A stretch of 64,000 bases of DNA from Kribbella kalugense. Its GTDB lineage: Bacteria > Actinomycetota > Actinomycetes > Propionibacteriales > Kribbellaceae. The stretch spans positions 295,763 to 359,762 of the forward strand of contig NZ_SODF01000003.1 of the NCBI RefSeq assembly GCF_004365875.1, in the 5' to 3' direction. Shown here piece after piece: positions 26,556-35,633 of the stretch (the stretch's first letter is position 1; every line of letters starts with the position of its first letter). The position numbers and the translations under genes were made by a program. Below the pieces are notes generated by a model. That model searched no databases, had not been told where the DNA came from, and worked only from the letters and a program-made list of their open reading frames with translations.

Positions 26556-27319
26556 CTCCGGGTTGATTTCAGGTAGGCCTGGATTACGTCTTCTACGGGG
26601 CCGTCCAGTTTTAGGACGCCGGCGTCTAGCCAGAGGGCTCGGTTGCAGGTTTCCTGGACTACCTCGAGGCTGTGGCTGACCAGGAAGACGGTGCCGGCCT
26701 GGTCGCGGAGTTCCTTGATCTTGCGCTCGGACCTGATCCGGAACTCGGCGTCGCCGGTGGCCAGGGCCTCGTCGACGAGCAGGATGTCGTGCGTCTTCGC
26801 GGACGCGATCGCGAACTTCAGCCGCGCCGCCATTCCGGTGGAGTACGTCGACATTGGCAGGTCGATGAAGTCGCCGATCCCGGAGAAGTCGACGATCTCG
26901 TCGTACCGGCTCTGCACCTCGGCCGGGGACATGCCCATCGCGAGGCAGCCGAGGACCACGTTGCGGTCGCCGGTGAGGTCGTTCATCATCGCCGCGTTCA
27001 CGCCGAGCAGCGACGGCTGCCCGCCGGTGTAGACGGCCCCGGCCGCGGGCGGCAGCAGGCCGGCGATCGCGCGCAGCATCGTCGACTTGCCGGACCCGTT
27101 GCGGCCGATCACGCCGATCGCGTCGCCCTTGTACGCGGTGAAGCTGACGCTCTTGACTGCGTGTACTTCGCGGATCGTCGGCCGGTCCTGCCGTTTCAGG
27201 ATCCGCCGGAGCGCGGTGGCCGCCGTACCCTTGCCGCCTTGCCCGGCGATCACCTTGTAGATGATGTCGAGTTTGTCGGCGATGACCGTCGGTTCAGCCC
27301 CAGAATCAGCCACGGCCAT
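26552..27319 (-). CDS. Polysaccharide ABC exporter, ATPase subunit (Wzt/TagH-like)
   Basis: The 255-residue ATPase has Walker A GRNGSGKST, signature YSTGMAARLKFAIA (degenerate for LSGGQ as in polysaccharide exporters), and Walker B ILLVDEALATGD. It drives export of a lipid-linked glycan with the permease encoded just upstream, whose stop overlaps its start by 14 nt. It lacks a C-terminal cargo-binding domain. Confidence 0.92.
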   Translation of the reverse strand: MAVADSGAEPTVIADKLDIIYKVIAGQGGKGTAATALRRILKRQDRPTIREVHAVKSVSFTAYKGDAIGVIGRNGSGKSTMLRAIAGLLPPAAGAVYTGGQPSLLGVNAAMMNDLTGDRNVVLGCLAMGMSPAEVQSRYDEIVDFSGIGDFIDLPMSTYSTGMAARLKFAIASAKTHDILLVDEALATGDAEFRIRSERKIKELRDQAGTVFLVSHSLEVVQETCNRALWLDAGVLKLDGPVEDVIQAYLKSTRS

Positions 27320-28196
27320 AGCGATCCTCCGCCCGCCAGAAGTACCAGAATCCGGCGGCCAGCATCACGAACGACCAGACGATCGCGATCGTCCAGGCGT
27401 GCGGCAGCTGGTTGCGCTTGTGCTCCTCGAGCAGCGATCGACGGACGATGTCGATGTACGCCGAGATCGGGTTGAACGCGAGCACCTGGACCACCCAGCT
27501 CGGTGCGTGCAGCTGCTCGAGCTTGTACGGCAGCGAGAAGAAGATCCCGGACGCGTACAACCAGGTCCTGGTGACGAACGGCAGCAGCTGGGTGATGTCG
27601 GAGACGAACGTCCCGATCCGCGCGAAGACGAGCGTGATGCCGATGTTGAACATCATCTGCAGCACCATCGCCGGAGCGATCAGGAACCAGCGCCACTGCG
27701 GCCCGTCGGTGAACCCGACCACCACGAACAGGATCGCCAGCGACACCAGCATCTGGTTCAGCTCGTTCAGCACGTAGGCGAGGGGGAGAGTCGCGCGCGG
27801 GAAGTGCAGCGTGCGGATCAGCGAGAGGTTCAGCGCGAGTGAGCGCGAGCCCTCGGTCATGCAGCGCTGGGTGAACGTGAAGACGAAGATCCCGCTGAGC
27901 AGGAACGCGACGTAGTTGTCGATCCCGTTCTTGGTGCCGAGCAGGACACCGAACGCGAGGTAGTACACCGCGGCGTTGAGCAGCGGCGTCAGCACCTGCC
28001 AGATCGAGCCCAGACGGGCGCCGGCGTACATGGCGTAGGTGCGAGCTGTTGCGTAGCTGAGGACGAACTGGCGACGGCTCCACAGCTCGCGCAAGTACGA
28101 GCCGAGCGGCGGTCGGATCGAGCTTTTGGAGAGTCCGTAGCGTTCGGCCAGCACGGCGGGGTCGGTGACCCCGGTCGGCTCTGCGGCGGTCGGCAT
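27306..28196 (-). CDS. Polysaccharide ABC exporter, permease subunit (Wzm/TagG-like)
   Basis: The 296-residue protein matches ABC-2 permeases of O-antigen and teichoic-acid export: an N-terminal amphipathic region (LGSYLRELWSRRQFVLSYA) and six hydrophobic segments. It forms the membrane channel for the adjacent ATPase. The two genes and the neighbouring LCP-GT pair suggest a cell-envelope glycopolymer locus. Confidence 0.9.
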   Translation of the reverse strand: MPTAAEPTGVTDPAVLAERYGLSKSSIRPPLGSYLRELWSRRQFVLSYATARTYAMYAGARLGSIWQVLTPLLNAAVYYLAFGVLLGTKNGIDNYVAFLLSGIFVFTFTQRCMTEGSRSLALNLSLIRTLHFPRATLPLAYVLNELNQMLVSLAILFVVVGFTDGPQWRWFLIAPAMVLQMMFNIGITLVFARIGTFVSDITQLLPFVTRTWLYASGIFFSLPYKLEQLHAPSWVVQVLAFNPISAYIDIVRRSLLEEHKRNQLPHAWTIAIVWSFVMLAAGFWYFWRAEDRYGRG

Positions 28197-28238
28197 TGCG
28201 TTAATGTACTGCGCTGCGTGATCCGTTCGTGACGCAGG

Positions 28239-28934
28239 TCAGTCGACTAAGCGGGCTCTCAGGTTCGCGAGGTCCTCGCTGGTAAGACCACCGTGCCGCA
28301 GGTATGCCTCCGCACCGCCGTACTTCGTGTCCAGGTGCCGCAGGATCGCGACGATCGACTCGGCCCGGGTGTCGCGGAACTCGATCAGCTCCGGATGCTT
28401 CGACGTATCGGGCTCCTCGGCCAACTGCTCCGCCAGCCAGGGCGCGAGCCGCTCCTGAGTACGGAAGTAGTCGGCCACGATCGCTTCCTCCGGTACGCCG
28501 ACCACGCTGAGCGCGAGCGCGACCACCATGCCGGTCCGGTCCTTGCCGCCGTGACAGTGCACAACCACCGCACCGTCCGGCTCGTCCGCGATCGCCTTCA
28601 CCGCGGCCGCGAACAGCTCGGGTCGCCGATCGAGCATCCACGTGCACGTCTCGACGATCGTCGGCAGATCGGGATCGGCCGGATCCTGCAACGCCTGGCG
28701 CACCGCCAAGGGCGTCCCGGTGAACGGCGTCGGCCACCCCGCAACCTCGTCGTCACCCCGCAGATCCACAATCCGACTCACCCCGGAACGCCGTACCGCT
28801 TCAACGCCCTCATCGGTCAGATACTGCAGACTGTCCGACCGGATCAGCACGCCTTTCCTAACCACCCGCCCATCAGCCGTCGGCAACCCACCGACATCCC
28901 GAACGTTCCGACACCCCGCCCAGTCGAGATCCAT
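28239..28934 (-). CDS. Protein tyrosine/serine phosphatase (Y_phosphatase3, MptpB-like)
   Basis: The 231-residue protein begins with the family motif CRNVRDVGGL and contains the P-loop HCHGGKDRTG with catalytic Cys and Arg, plus the Lys-Asp pair of the PTPB/lipid-phosphatase subgroup. It hydrolyses phosphate esters on proteins or phosphoinositides. ATG 28934 lies 6 nt after GGAGG and overlaps the stop of the upstream gene by one to three bases; GTG 28937 is possible. Confidence 0.88.
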   Translation of the reverse strand: MDLDWAGCRNVRDVGGLPTADGRVVRKGVLIRSDSLQYLTDEGVEAVRRSGVSRIVDLRGDDEVAGWPTPFTGTPLAVRQALQDPADPDLPTIVETCTWMLDRRPELFAAAVKAIADEPDGAVVVHCHGGKDRTGMVVALALSVVGVPEEAIVADYFRTQERLAPWLAEQLAEEPDTSKHPELIEFRDTRAESIVAILRHLDTKYGGAEAYLRHGGLTSEDLANLRARLVD

Positions 28935-29608
28935 CACTGCCTCCGATCCTGCGGGCGGTCCGGATTCGGTCCTGGGTTGTACGGCGGAGGTGGCGGGAAG
29001 GTCTGGTTAGGTGGCTGAGGGTAGCCAGGCGGCGGATAGTTGCCGGGGGCACCTGGCTGCGTGGGGAAGGTGGTCGTAGGCCGGTTGCGGCGACTCTTGC
29101 GGACCAGCCAGATGACGAGGAAGACGACGCCGAGGCCGACGAAGATCAGGAACGAGAAGATGGTGCCGAGGATCGACAGCACGAACGACACGATCGACGA
29201 CTTCGGCCCGGCGGCGTACGTCGCACTCGTCGCGTCGTCCGTACACGAGATGCTGTAGACCCCGGCCGGCACCGTGTTCACCGACCGCGCGACGACGTAC
29301 CAGCTGTCGCCGTTGATCGTGATCGTCTCCGACCCGGACGGATGCTTCAGCGGTACGTCGTTACCGTCGGCGTCCTGTGCCTTGCACGGCGGAGCCAGCA
29401 CCGGGACGGAGGAGTAGATCGTCAGCCCCTTGTCCTTCAGCTCGACCCGCCCGAACTCGATCGGCTGTGGCGTCCGCGGCGCCGTCACGACGATCCGCCA
29501 GACGAAGAACCCGACCAGCACCGCACCGATCACGAAGCAGGCGATCGCGATCGCGGGCAGAATCGACTTCTTCGGCGCCGCAACAGGCCCGCCGGGCTGC
29601 ATGCTCAT
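28934..29608 (-). CDS. Two-helix membrane protein with extracellular domain and Pro-rich tail
   Basis: The 224-residue protein has helices near residues 18-40 and 135-165 flanking an outside domain of about 95 residues with two Cys (PPCKAQD and SISCTDD), then a cytoplasmic tail rich in Pro, Asn and Tyr (NYPPPGYPQPPNQ). No family is recognised. It lies 16 bp after the beta-helix gene and overlaps the phosphatase gene, so the three are probably one operon. Confidence 0.8.
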   Translation of the reverse strand: MSMQPGGPVAAPKKSILPAIAIACFVIGAVLVGFFVWRIVVTAPRTPQPIEFGRVELKDKGLTIYSSVPVLAPPCKAQDADGNDVPLKHPSGSETITINGDSWYVVARSVNTVPAGVYSISCTDDATSATYAAGPKSSIVSFVLSILGTIFSFLIFVGLGVVFLVIWLVRKSRRNRPTTTFPTQPGAPGNYPPPGYPQPPNQTFPPPPPYNPGPNPDRPQDRRQ

Positions 29609-29624
29609 GCCCGAACGCTACCTG

Positions 29625-31553
29625 CTACGAGGGCTGCCGGGTCAGCGTCAGATCGTCACAGTAGCCAAACCCTGCGCCGGCTCGGGTGAAGCAGTAGACC
29701 GTCGCTGTCGTCGTACTCGGGCCGGTGGTAAAGGTCGCGCTGCCGCCGCGCCAGGTCGTGTTGACGAAGGCCGGCGCCCGCACCTCCGACGTACCGCCGA
29801 AGGCCTTCGCGCCGATCACGAGCTCCGTGTCGTAGGCGGACACCCTTCCCCAGCCGGAGAGCACGTACGTCGTGTTGGGTTGAACGGGGACGACCTGCTC
29901 GGCGCTCGCCTGGGACGGACCGAGCTTCAGGCTGTCCGCACCCCCGTGGACAGTGTCCGTGGCGACGAAGGCTCGCCCGGCCGTCACGCTCCAACCGGAA
30001 GTGCCGGATTCGAAGCCTCCGTTCTGGACCAAGTTCGTGCCGGCGCAAGACGTGTCGTCGAACGTCGAGCGCTGATGGAACCCGACGTCCGGCCTGCACT
30101 TGACCGGGACCAGACCGCCGAAGTAGTCCTTGGGACTCGAACCCACCAGGTTCAGCCCAGTCCGCAGAGCCGGCGATCCTGATCCCAGCTTGTAGCCGTC
30201 CGGTGCCCAGCTGCCCGGCGCGACCAGCAAGGGGTTCGCGATCGACTTGTAGGGATCCGTCGGCTCCGACGACGGATGGGTTCCGTAGTAGAGGTTTCCG
30301 CGGAACACGTAGTTCGCGACCTGGTCGTAGCCTCCGCTGCCGAGGTTGTAGATCAGGTTGTTCGTCCACGTCGCCTTGGTGGAACTCGAACCGTTGTCCT
30401 CGATCACCTTCGTCGCCGATCCGCTCGGGAGGTAGAACGTGTTGCCGTAGATCTGGGCCGCGCTCTCACCCGCGGCGTACAGAATCCGGGACTTGTCGTT
30501 GATCGAGAGGTTGTAGCGCACGATCGTCCCGGACGTGCTCCAGCCGCTGGAACACCCACAGAACAAGACGAATCCGCCTTCGTTGTCGTGGCTGAAGTTG
30601 TACTGGAAGACGACGCCCCGGTTCCCGCCGTCGGAGTCGAACGCCATCCCGTCGTTGCAGCACGGCCGACGGACCCGGTAGACCTCGTTGTACTGCACAA
30701 CGGTCCGGTCGCTGTTGATCGTCCAGATGCCGGCGTTGTTACCCGCCGAACGCATCCAGATGTCGTACGCCGTGTTGTGCTCGACGACCGCGTCGGCTCC
30801 GATCCGCAGAACGATCCCATCTCCCCCGATGTCGTGGATGAGATTGTTCCGGAAGACGACGCCCGTGTTCGCGGTCCAGGCCGGCCCGGAAGTACACGCG
30901 TAGATCGCCCGGCATCCCCAGCTCGACGAGGTGGTGAGTCCCTCTCGATCGACGTGGAAGATGTCGGAGTTCTCGACGGTGACGTCGTTGAAGTGCGTGG
31001 GTGTCGTCGTACCGCTGACCCGGAACTGGATCCCGTTGCTGTTCTTGGTGTCGCCGCCGTTGACGTCGTGCACGTAGACGTTGTCGACGACGTAGTGCGA
31101 CCCGGTGCCGAGGTCGGCGATCTCGACCAGGATGCCGTTCCGCTCGGCGACGGACGCGCCCTGGTTGGTCACCTCCAGAGTGCGGATCTCCCAGTACTGG
31201 ACGTTGTAGAGGTGGACCGCGGCATAGACCGTTCCGCCGCCGGCGATGACCGGGCGCGCGCTTCCCGTGCCGTAGGCGTCGACCGTGATCGGCGCGGAGG
31301 CGGTTCCCGATCCCGTCGGCTTCAGCTGACCGGCGCAGGTCGCGCCCCGGGCGAAGAGCAGCTTGTCTCCGGGTACGAACGCGTGCGCGTTGACTGCCGC
31401 GAGAGAGTTCCACGGCGAGGTCTGGCTGCCACTGCCACCCGTTGCTGCCGAACAGTCGACGTAGTACAAGGACCCCGCCGCCGACGCGTTGACGCAGGTG
31501 AGCGCCGAGGCGACAAAGAGAACCACGAATGCCAGCGCGAGCTTCAGTCTCAT
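29625..31553 (-). CDS. Secreted right-handed beta-helix protein with carbohydrate-binding module
   Basis: The 642-residue protein has a signal peptide (KLALAFVVLFVASALTCVNA), a parallel beta-helix of pectate-lyase type (about residues 30-470, with repeated HD, NN and DN turns such as VVEHNTAYDIWM and FQYNFSHDNEGGFV), and a C-terminal CBM4/9-like module (about 505-640: NLVQNGGFESGTSGW). It is exported and probably acts on or binds a plant or microbial polysaccharide. GGAGG precedes ATG 31553 by 9 nt, whereas it abuts GTG 31562. Divergent regulator at 31649. Confidence 0.85.
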   Translation of the reverse strand: MRLKLALAFVVLFVASALTCVNASAAGSLYYVDCSAATGGSGSQTSPWNSLAAVNAHAFVPGDKLLFARGATCAGQLKPTGSGTASAPITVDAYGTGSARPVIAGGGTVYAAVHLYNVQYWEIRTLEVTNQGASVAERNGILVEIADLGTGSHYVVDNVYVHDVNGGDTKNSNGIQFRVSGTTTPTHFNDVTVENSDIFHVDREGLTTSSSWGCRAIYACTSGPAWTANTGVVFRNNLIHDIGGDGIVLRIGADAVVEHNTAYDIWMRSAGNNAGIWTINSDRTVVQYNEVYRVRRPCCNDGMAFDSDGGNRGVVFQYNFSHDNEGGFVLFCGCSSGWSTSGTIVRYNLSINDKSRILYAAGESAAQIYGNTFYLPSGSATKVIEDNGSSSTKATWTNNLIYNLGSGGYDQVANYVFRGNLYYGTHPSSEPTDPYKSIANPLLVAPGSWAPDGYKLGSGSPALRTGLNLVGSSPKDYFGGLVPVKCRPDVGFHQRSTFDDTSCAGTNLVQNGGFESGTSGWSVTAGRAFVATDTVHGGADSLKLGPSQASAEQVVPVQPNTTYVLSGWGRVSAYDTELVIGAKAFGGTSEVRAPAFVNTTWRGGSATFTTGPSTTTATVYCFTRAGAGFGYCDDLTLTRQPS

Positions 31554-31617
31554 CCTGAACACCTCCGAAGACAGGTCACCACGAGGCCCGGCCGCGGCGC
31601 GCCGATTCGGACAAAAG

Positions 31618-31639
31618 ACGACACGTCCTCACGTATCGT
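31618..31639. promoter_or_regulatory. Candidate operator between beta-helix gene and its regulator
   Basis: ACGACACGT and ACGTATCGT (8 of 9 complementary) are separated by 4 nt. The site ends 9 bp before the regulator ATG, so binding would repress the regulator itself and could act on the divergent gene. Confidence 0.45.
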
Positions 31640-31648
31640 CCTGGGAGC

Positions 31649-32752
31649 ATGAGCCAGCTTCTGGGGTCGCAGCGCAGGGAGCTTCTGGTCAAGTGGATCG
31701 AGCGCACCGGCTCCGTGTCCGCCCTGGAGGCGGCGACCGCGCTGGGAGCGAGCGTCCGGACCATTCAGCGGGACATCCACGAACTCTCGACGACAGGACG
31801 GCTGGCCCGCGTCCATGGTGGCGCTGTCGGGGTCGGCCGGCGCGATCCCGTCCGAGCGCAACTGCGGCTGGGGATCCTGGTGCCGACCCGGGGATACTGC
31901 TTCGACGCTGTCCTGGCCGGCGCCGAACAGGCGGCGGCCGCGAGTGGTTGCACCTTGGTGGAAGCGGACTACGACTACACCGATGAGCTCGCGGCAGCGC
32001 GGTACGCGCGGATCACCAGCCTGAAGCTCGACGGACTACTCGTCACTCCGCACCTGCCGGCGGCGACCTGGGGTCAGCTGTGCCACACCGACGTACCGGT
32101 TGTGCTGATCGAGCGCCCCTGGGAGCTCGACTGGGTTCGGGACCTCGACCCGGCGACCTCCGTTGCCGCCGCCCGGTCTCCCGTGGACCACGTGTTCACC
32201 GACCATCAGGCCGGAGCGGTGCTGGGCCTGGATCACCTCGCCGCCCTCGAGCACCGAACCATCCACTGTCTGATTCGCGATACTCCGACCGCACCGGCCT
32301 TGCTCCGGACGACATCGGCGTACGCGGAGACGATCGCCCCGACCCGTGGCATGACGCTCGGGATCACCCGATTGGGACGGTCCTCCGACCAGCACGGCGT
32401 ACTGACGAGCGCGCTGGAGGAGCTCTTCCACCACCAGAAGCCCACCGCGCTCTTCGTGCACACGGACGAGGATGCGGTCGCCGCCCAGGAGTTCCTTCGG
32501 GCCCGCGATGTCGACGTCCCCGGCGACGTGTCGATCTTGTCGTACGACGACGGGCTACCCAGCAACCCGGCCGGCGGCCTGAGTGCGATCGCGCCGGATC
32601 GGATCGCGCTCGGCCGACGCGCCGTCGAGATGATCGTCGATCGCCTCAGCAGCAGAGGGCAGCACAACCACGAAGTCCACCCACCCACCAAACTCGCCAT
32701 CGTCCCTCGGCTGCACCAGCGAGCAACGACTACGGTACGCCGAGCAGCCTGA
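31649..32752 (+). CDS. Transcriptional regulator: DeoR-type HTH joined to LacI-type sugar-binding domain
   Basis: Residues 5-65 are a DeoR helix-turn-helix (SQRRELLVKWIERTGSVSALEAA, VRTIQRDIHEL, ARVHGGAV), but the DeoR sugar-phosphate sensor is absent. Residues 73-345 are a LacI/ribose-binding-like fold (RLGILVPTRGYCFDAVLAGAEQAAAASG, DGLLVTPH, VSILSYDDG). The 367-residue hybrid probably senses a free sugar from the polymer attacked by the divergent beta-helix protein. Its end overlaps azlD by 23 bp. Confidence 0.87.
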   Translation: MSQLLGSQRRELLVKWIERTGSVSALEAATALGASVRTIQRDIHELSTTGRLARVHGGAVGVGRRDPVRAQLRLGILVPTRGYCFDAVLAGAEQAAAASGCTLVEADYDYTDELAAARYARITSLKLDGLLVTPHLPAATWGQLCHTDVPVVLIERPWELDWVRDLDPATSVAAARSPVDHVFTDHQAGAVLGLDHLAALEHRTIHCLIRDTPTAPALLRTTSAYAETIAPTRGMTLGITRLGRSSDQHGVLTSALEELFHHQKPTALFVHTDEDAVAAQEFLRARDVDVPGDVSILSYDDGLPSNPAGGLSAIAPDRIALGRRAVEMIVDRLSSRGQHNHEVHPPTKLAIVPRLHQRATTTVRRAA

Positions 32753-33047
32753 GGCCGGCTGCGGTTGCGGCGGCGGCTACGACGACCAGCACGAACGGCG
32801 CCTTGCGCCAGGCCAGCACACCGGCCACCAGTACTCCGGCCGGCCGCGCGACCCCGGCCGGACCGTGGCCCTGGGTCAGGGCGGACGTTGCGACCAGGGC
32901 GGTCAGTAGGACGATCGCGGCCGCGGCGAGCAACTGCTGCGCTCGCTCCGGCACCTCGAACCGGCTGCGCAACGCCGGCCCTGCGAACCGCAGGGAAAAG
33001 GTGCCTACGGCAAGCACTCCGATACCGACCAGCATCAGCACGTTCAC
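32730..33047 (-). CDS. azlD: AzlD-family branched-chain amino acid exporter subunit
   Basis: The 105-residue protein has four hydrophobic segments and the AzlD pattern (AGPALRSRFEVPERAQQLLAAA). With AzlC it forms a branched-chain amino acid exporter. It starts at GTG 33047, overlapping the azlC TGA as GTGA. Confidence 0.85.
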   Translation of the reverse strand: MNVLMLVGIGVLAVGTFSLRFAGPALRSRFEVPERAQQLLAAAAIVLLTALVATSALTQGHGPAGVARPAGVLVAGVLAWRKAPFVLVVVAAAATAAGLRLLGVP

Positions 33048-33730
33048 GACGCCACCTCCAGGGCGGGCTTTTCGGCGCGGTAGAACAGCAGCCCGCCCAG
33101 GGCGAGCAGCACAGGTACTCCGGCCGGCAGGAACGGCGTCGCGGCCAGCGCGACCACGGCGGCGACCAACGCCGGCGTACGGATCGAACGGTCGCGAAGG
33201 GCGGGCAGGACCAGCGCCAGCAGGACCGCGGGGAAGGCCGCGTCGAGTCCGAAGACGTCCGTGTCGGTGATGATCGAGCCGGCGAGTCCGCCGATGACGA
33301 CACCGATGTTCCAGCAGATGAAGATGCCGATGCCGCCGGCCCAGTACGCCGCACGCTTCTGCTTGAGCTCGTCCTGGCCCATCGCGAACGCGACGTTCTC
33401 GTCCGTCATCAGGTGGCTGCCCGGGAAGCGCCGCCAGCCGCCGCCGATCACGTCGCTGACCGCCAGACCGAACGCGACGTGCCGGGTGTTGACCAGCAGA
33501 CCGGCGATCATCGCCGCGATCGGGCTGCCGCCGGCCGCGACGATCCCGACGAACAGGAACTGCGACGCACCGGCGAAGACCACGATCGAGAGCAGGATCG
33601 GCACCCACAACGGCAGGCCGCCGCCGACACTGATCGCGCCGTACGAGAGCCCGACGACACCGTCGGCCAGGCAGACCAGGCCGATGTCGCGGGCGAGTCC
33701 CCGGTCGAGTGTTCGCCATATCGAACGCAT
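33044..33730 (-). CDS. azlC: AzlC-family branched-chain amino acid exporter subunit
   Basis: The 228-residue membrane protein has the AzlC signature (GVVGLSYGAISVGGGLP, FAGASQFLFVG, NTRHVAFGLAV). It is the large subunit of the AzlCD exporter. Starts at ATG 33736 or GTG 33748 are also possible. It is divergent from an XRE-cupin regulator, a common pairing for azlCD; TTGACG (33766-33761) within the operator may be its -35 element. Confidence 0.9.
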   Translation of the reverse strand: MRSIWRTLDRGLARDIGLVCLADGVVGLSYGAISVGGGLPLWVPILLSIVVFAGASQFLFVGIVAAGGSPIAAMIAGLLVNTRHVAFGLAVSDVIGGGWRRFPGSHLMTDENVAFAMGQDELKQKRAAYWAGGIGIFICWNIGVVIGGLAGSIITDTDVFGLDAAFPAVLLALVLPALRDRSIRTPALVAAVVALAATPFLPAGVPVLLALGGLLFYRAEKPALEVAS

Positions 33731-33757
33731 GGGCATTATGATGAACACCGATCACTC

Positions 33758-33805
33758 GTTCGTCAAGCCGAACAACCAGACCGCTATATCGAACCTGGAG
33801 CGAAC
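33758..33805. promoter_or_regulatory. Candidate operators between azlC and its regulator
   Basis: GTTCG-N6-CGAAC forms a perfect inverted repeat (33758-33773), and CGAAC recurs as a direct pair at 33790-33794 and 33801-33805, 11 bp apart. The second pair overlaps a TATATC -10-like element (33785-33790) before the regulator ATG. Confidence 0.45.
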
Positions 33806-33810
33806 ACGCG

Positions 33811-34365
33811 ATGGACAACAGGGCACCACTGGATGTGATCGCCGCATCCCTGCGCCGGCACCGGGCCCGCGCCGGGCTCTCCCTGACCGAGGTCGCGAAA
33901 CGCGCCGGCGTCGCGAAGTCCACGTTGTCGCAACTGGAGTCCGGCACCGGCAACCCCAGCGTCGAAACCCTGTGGGCGTTGGCGGTTGCCCTCGACACCC
34001 CGTTCGCGGCACTGCTCGACCCGCCGCGCCCGAAGGTCCAGATCATCCGGGCCGGCGAAGGCCCGGCGATCTACTCCGACCAGGCCGACTACAGCGCCAC
34101 CCTGGTCGCCTCGAGCCCGCCCAACGCCCGCCGCGACATCTACCGGATCGTCGCCTCCCCCGGTCCCGGCCGGAAGTCCGAGCCGCATATGCCGGGCGTC
34201 GTCGAGCACGTCGTCCTCGGCTCCGGTCGCGCTCTGATCGGACCGCTCGACGACCCGGTGGAGCTCAGCCCCGGTGACTACATCGCCTACCCCGGCGACC
34301 TGCCGCACATCTTCCAGGCACTCGAGGAAGGCACGGCGGCCACGCTCGTTTCCGAGCATGTGTAA
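33811..34365 (+). CDS. XRE-family regulator with cupin sensor domain
   Basis: The 184-residue protein has an XRE helix-turn-helix (residues 8-62: LRRHRARAGLSLTEVAKRAG, KSTLSQLESGTGNPS) and a C-terminal cupin (about 110-180: LSPGDYIAYPGDLPHIFQAL). Such regulators usually sense a small ligand and repress a divergent transporter, here azlCD. Confidence 0.9.
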   Translation: MDNRAPLDVIAASLRRHRARAGLSLTEVAKRAGVAKSTLSQLESGTGNPSVETLWALAVALDTPFAALLDPPRPKVQIIRAGEGPAIYSDQADYSATLVASSPPNARRDIYRIVASPGPGRKSEPHMPGVVEHVVLGSGRALIGPLDDPVELSPGDYIAYPGDLPHIFQALEEGTAATLVSEHV

Positions 34366-34507
34366 CGTTAACCGCTCACCTCTGGACATCTCCAAGCACT
34401 TCTGCGCATCATCAACTCGAGAGAGCTCTCAGTTTCATTACCTACCCCACCCCACCGCCCCGGTCAGGCCGAAGTCCGCCCCACTTCGCTTGGAGGTAGC
34501 ACCCCCG

Positions 34508-35584
34508 ATGAGACTCAAGTCCGTACTGCTCTGCGCCCTTCTGGGCCTCGCCGCCGCCCTCGTCCCCGGCAGTGCGTCGGCCGTCGGCGTCACCCCCGGC
34601 ACGTACGTCAACTACACGTTCGACACGGCGTCGCTCACGCAGGCCGAGTTCCGGATGACGATCAACAACGCGCCCGGCCGCGCCAACGTCTACTGGTCCA
34701 ACCAGTTCGACTTCACCGGCGGTGACGTCGGCGGGTACACCGGCATGCAGACCCACCGCGACGGCGGCGGCATGTTCCTCTACTCGCTCTGGAACTCGAC
34801 CGACATGCGCGTCGGCGACGCCGGCACGTACTGCATCAAGTTCCAGGAGGACGGCACCGGCGGCAGCTGCCGCCTCGACAAAGCCCCGACCCCAGGTCAC
34901 ACCTACGCCTTCGCCGTCGCCAGTGAAGGCAGCGGCTGGTACGGCGTGACCGTGCGCGACCTCACCGCCGGTACGTCGTTCAAACTCGGCAGCCTGCAGA
35001 CCGGCGCCGGCAACACGATCAGTACGGCGGGAATGGTCAGCTGGACCGAGTACTTCGACTGGAACAACGACAAGGCCACCTGCGACGACGAGCCGTACTC
35101 GAAGCTGACGATGAACCTCCCGACCAGCGGGAGCCTCACCGCACACTTCACCGGCAGCTCGGAGAGCACCGGCTGCGCCGCCGACAGTCAGGTCACGCTG
35201 AACGGATCAACCGCCGTACAGGAGAACGGGATCGGCAACTCGGCCTCCGGCGACATCCGCGGCAGTGGCGGCTGCCTGGACGTCTCCGGCTCGGACGGTA
35301 CGACGATCCTGCTGTACAGCTGCACCGGCGGCGACAACCAGAACTGGGTGCACGCCGAGAACAAGACGTTCCACGCCGAGTTCAGCTGCATGGACTCGAG
35401 TGCCACCCAGGCCGGCGCCGTCATCCTCTACAGCTGCCACGGCGGCACCAACCAGCAGTGGACCCAGCCCGGAGACGGCACAATCCGCGCAGGAGGCCTC
35501 TGCCTCACCGCACCAGTTGCCCTGGGCAACCCAGTAACCGTTGCCATCTGCAACAACTCGGCAGCGCAGCGCTGGACGTTCTGA
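34508..35584 (+). CDS. Secreted DUF3472 protein with ricin-type lectin domain
   Basis: The 358-residue protein has a signal peptide (residues 1-25, KSVLLCALLGLAAALVPGSASA), a DUF3472 domain (about 28-210: GTYVNYTFDT, YTGMQTHRDGGGMFLYSLW) and a C-terminal beta-trefoil (about 235-358) with repeated Q-x-W ends (DNQNWV, TNQQWT, AAQRWTF). It is exported and binds sugars; what DUF3472 does is unknown. A perfect terminator hairpin follows. Confidence 0.88.
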   Translation: MRLKSVLLCALLGLAAALVPGSASAVGVTPGTYVNYTFDTASLTQAEFRMTINNAPGRANVYWSNQFDFTGGDVGGYTGMQTHRDGGGMFLYSLWNSTDMRVGDAGTYCIKFQEDGTGGSCRLDKAPTPGHTYAFAVASEGSGWYGVTVRDLTAGTSFKLGSLQTGAGNTISTAGMVSWTEYFDWNNDKATCDDEPYSKLTMNLPTSGSLTAHFTGSSESTGCAADSQVTLNGSTAVQENGIGNSASGDIRGSGGCLDVSGSDGTTILLYSCTGGDNQNWVHAENKTFHAEFSCMDSSATQAGAVILYSCHGGTNQQWTQPGDGTIRAGGLCLTAPVALGNPVTVAICNNSAAQRWTF

Positions 35585-35588
35585 ACAG

Positions 35589-35625
35589 CGCGACGCCCGG
35601 GACCGCAGTGGTCCCGGGCGTCGCG
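35589..35625. terminator. Bidirectional 16-bp hairpin terminator
   Basis: 35589-35604 pairs perfectly with 35610-35625 around a 5-nt loop. It fills the gap between two convergent genes (stops at 35584 and 35634). No U-tract follows on either strand. Confidence 0.75.
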
Positions 35626-35633
35626 ACGTACGG

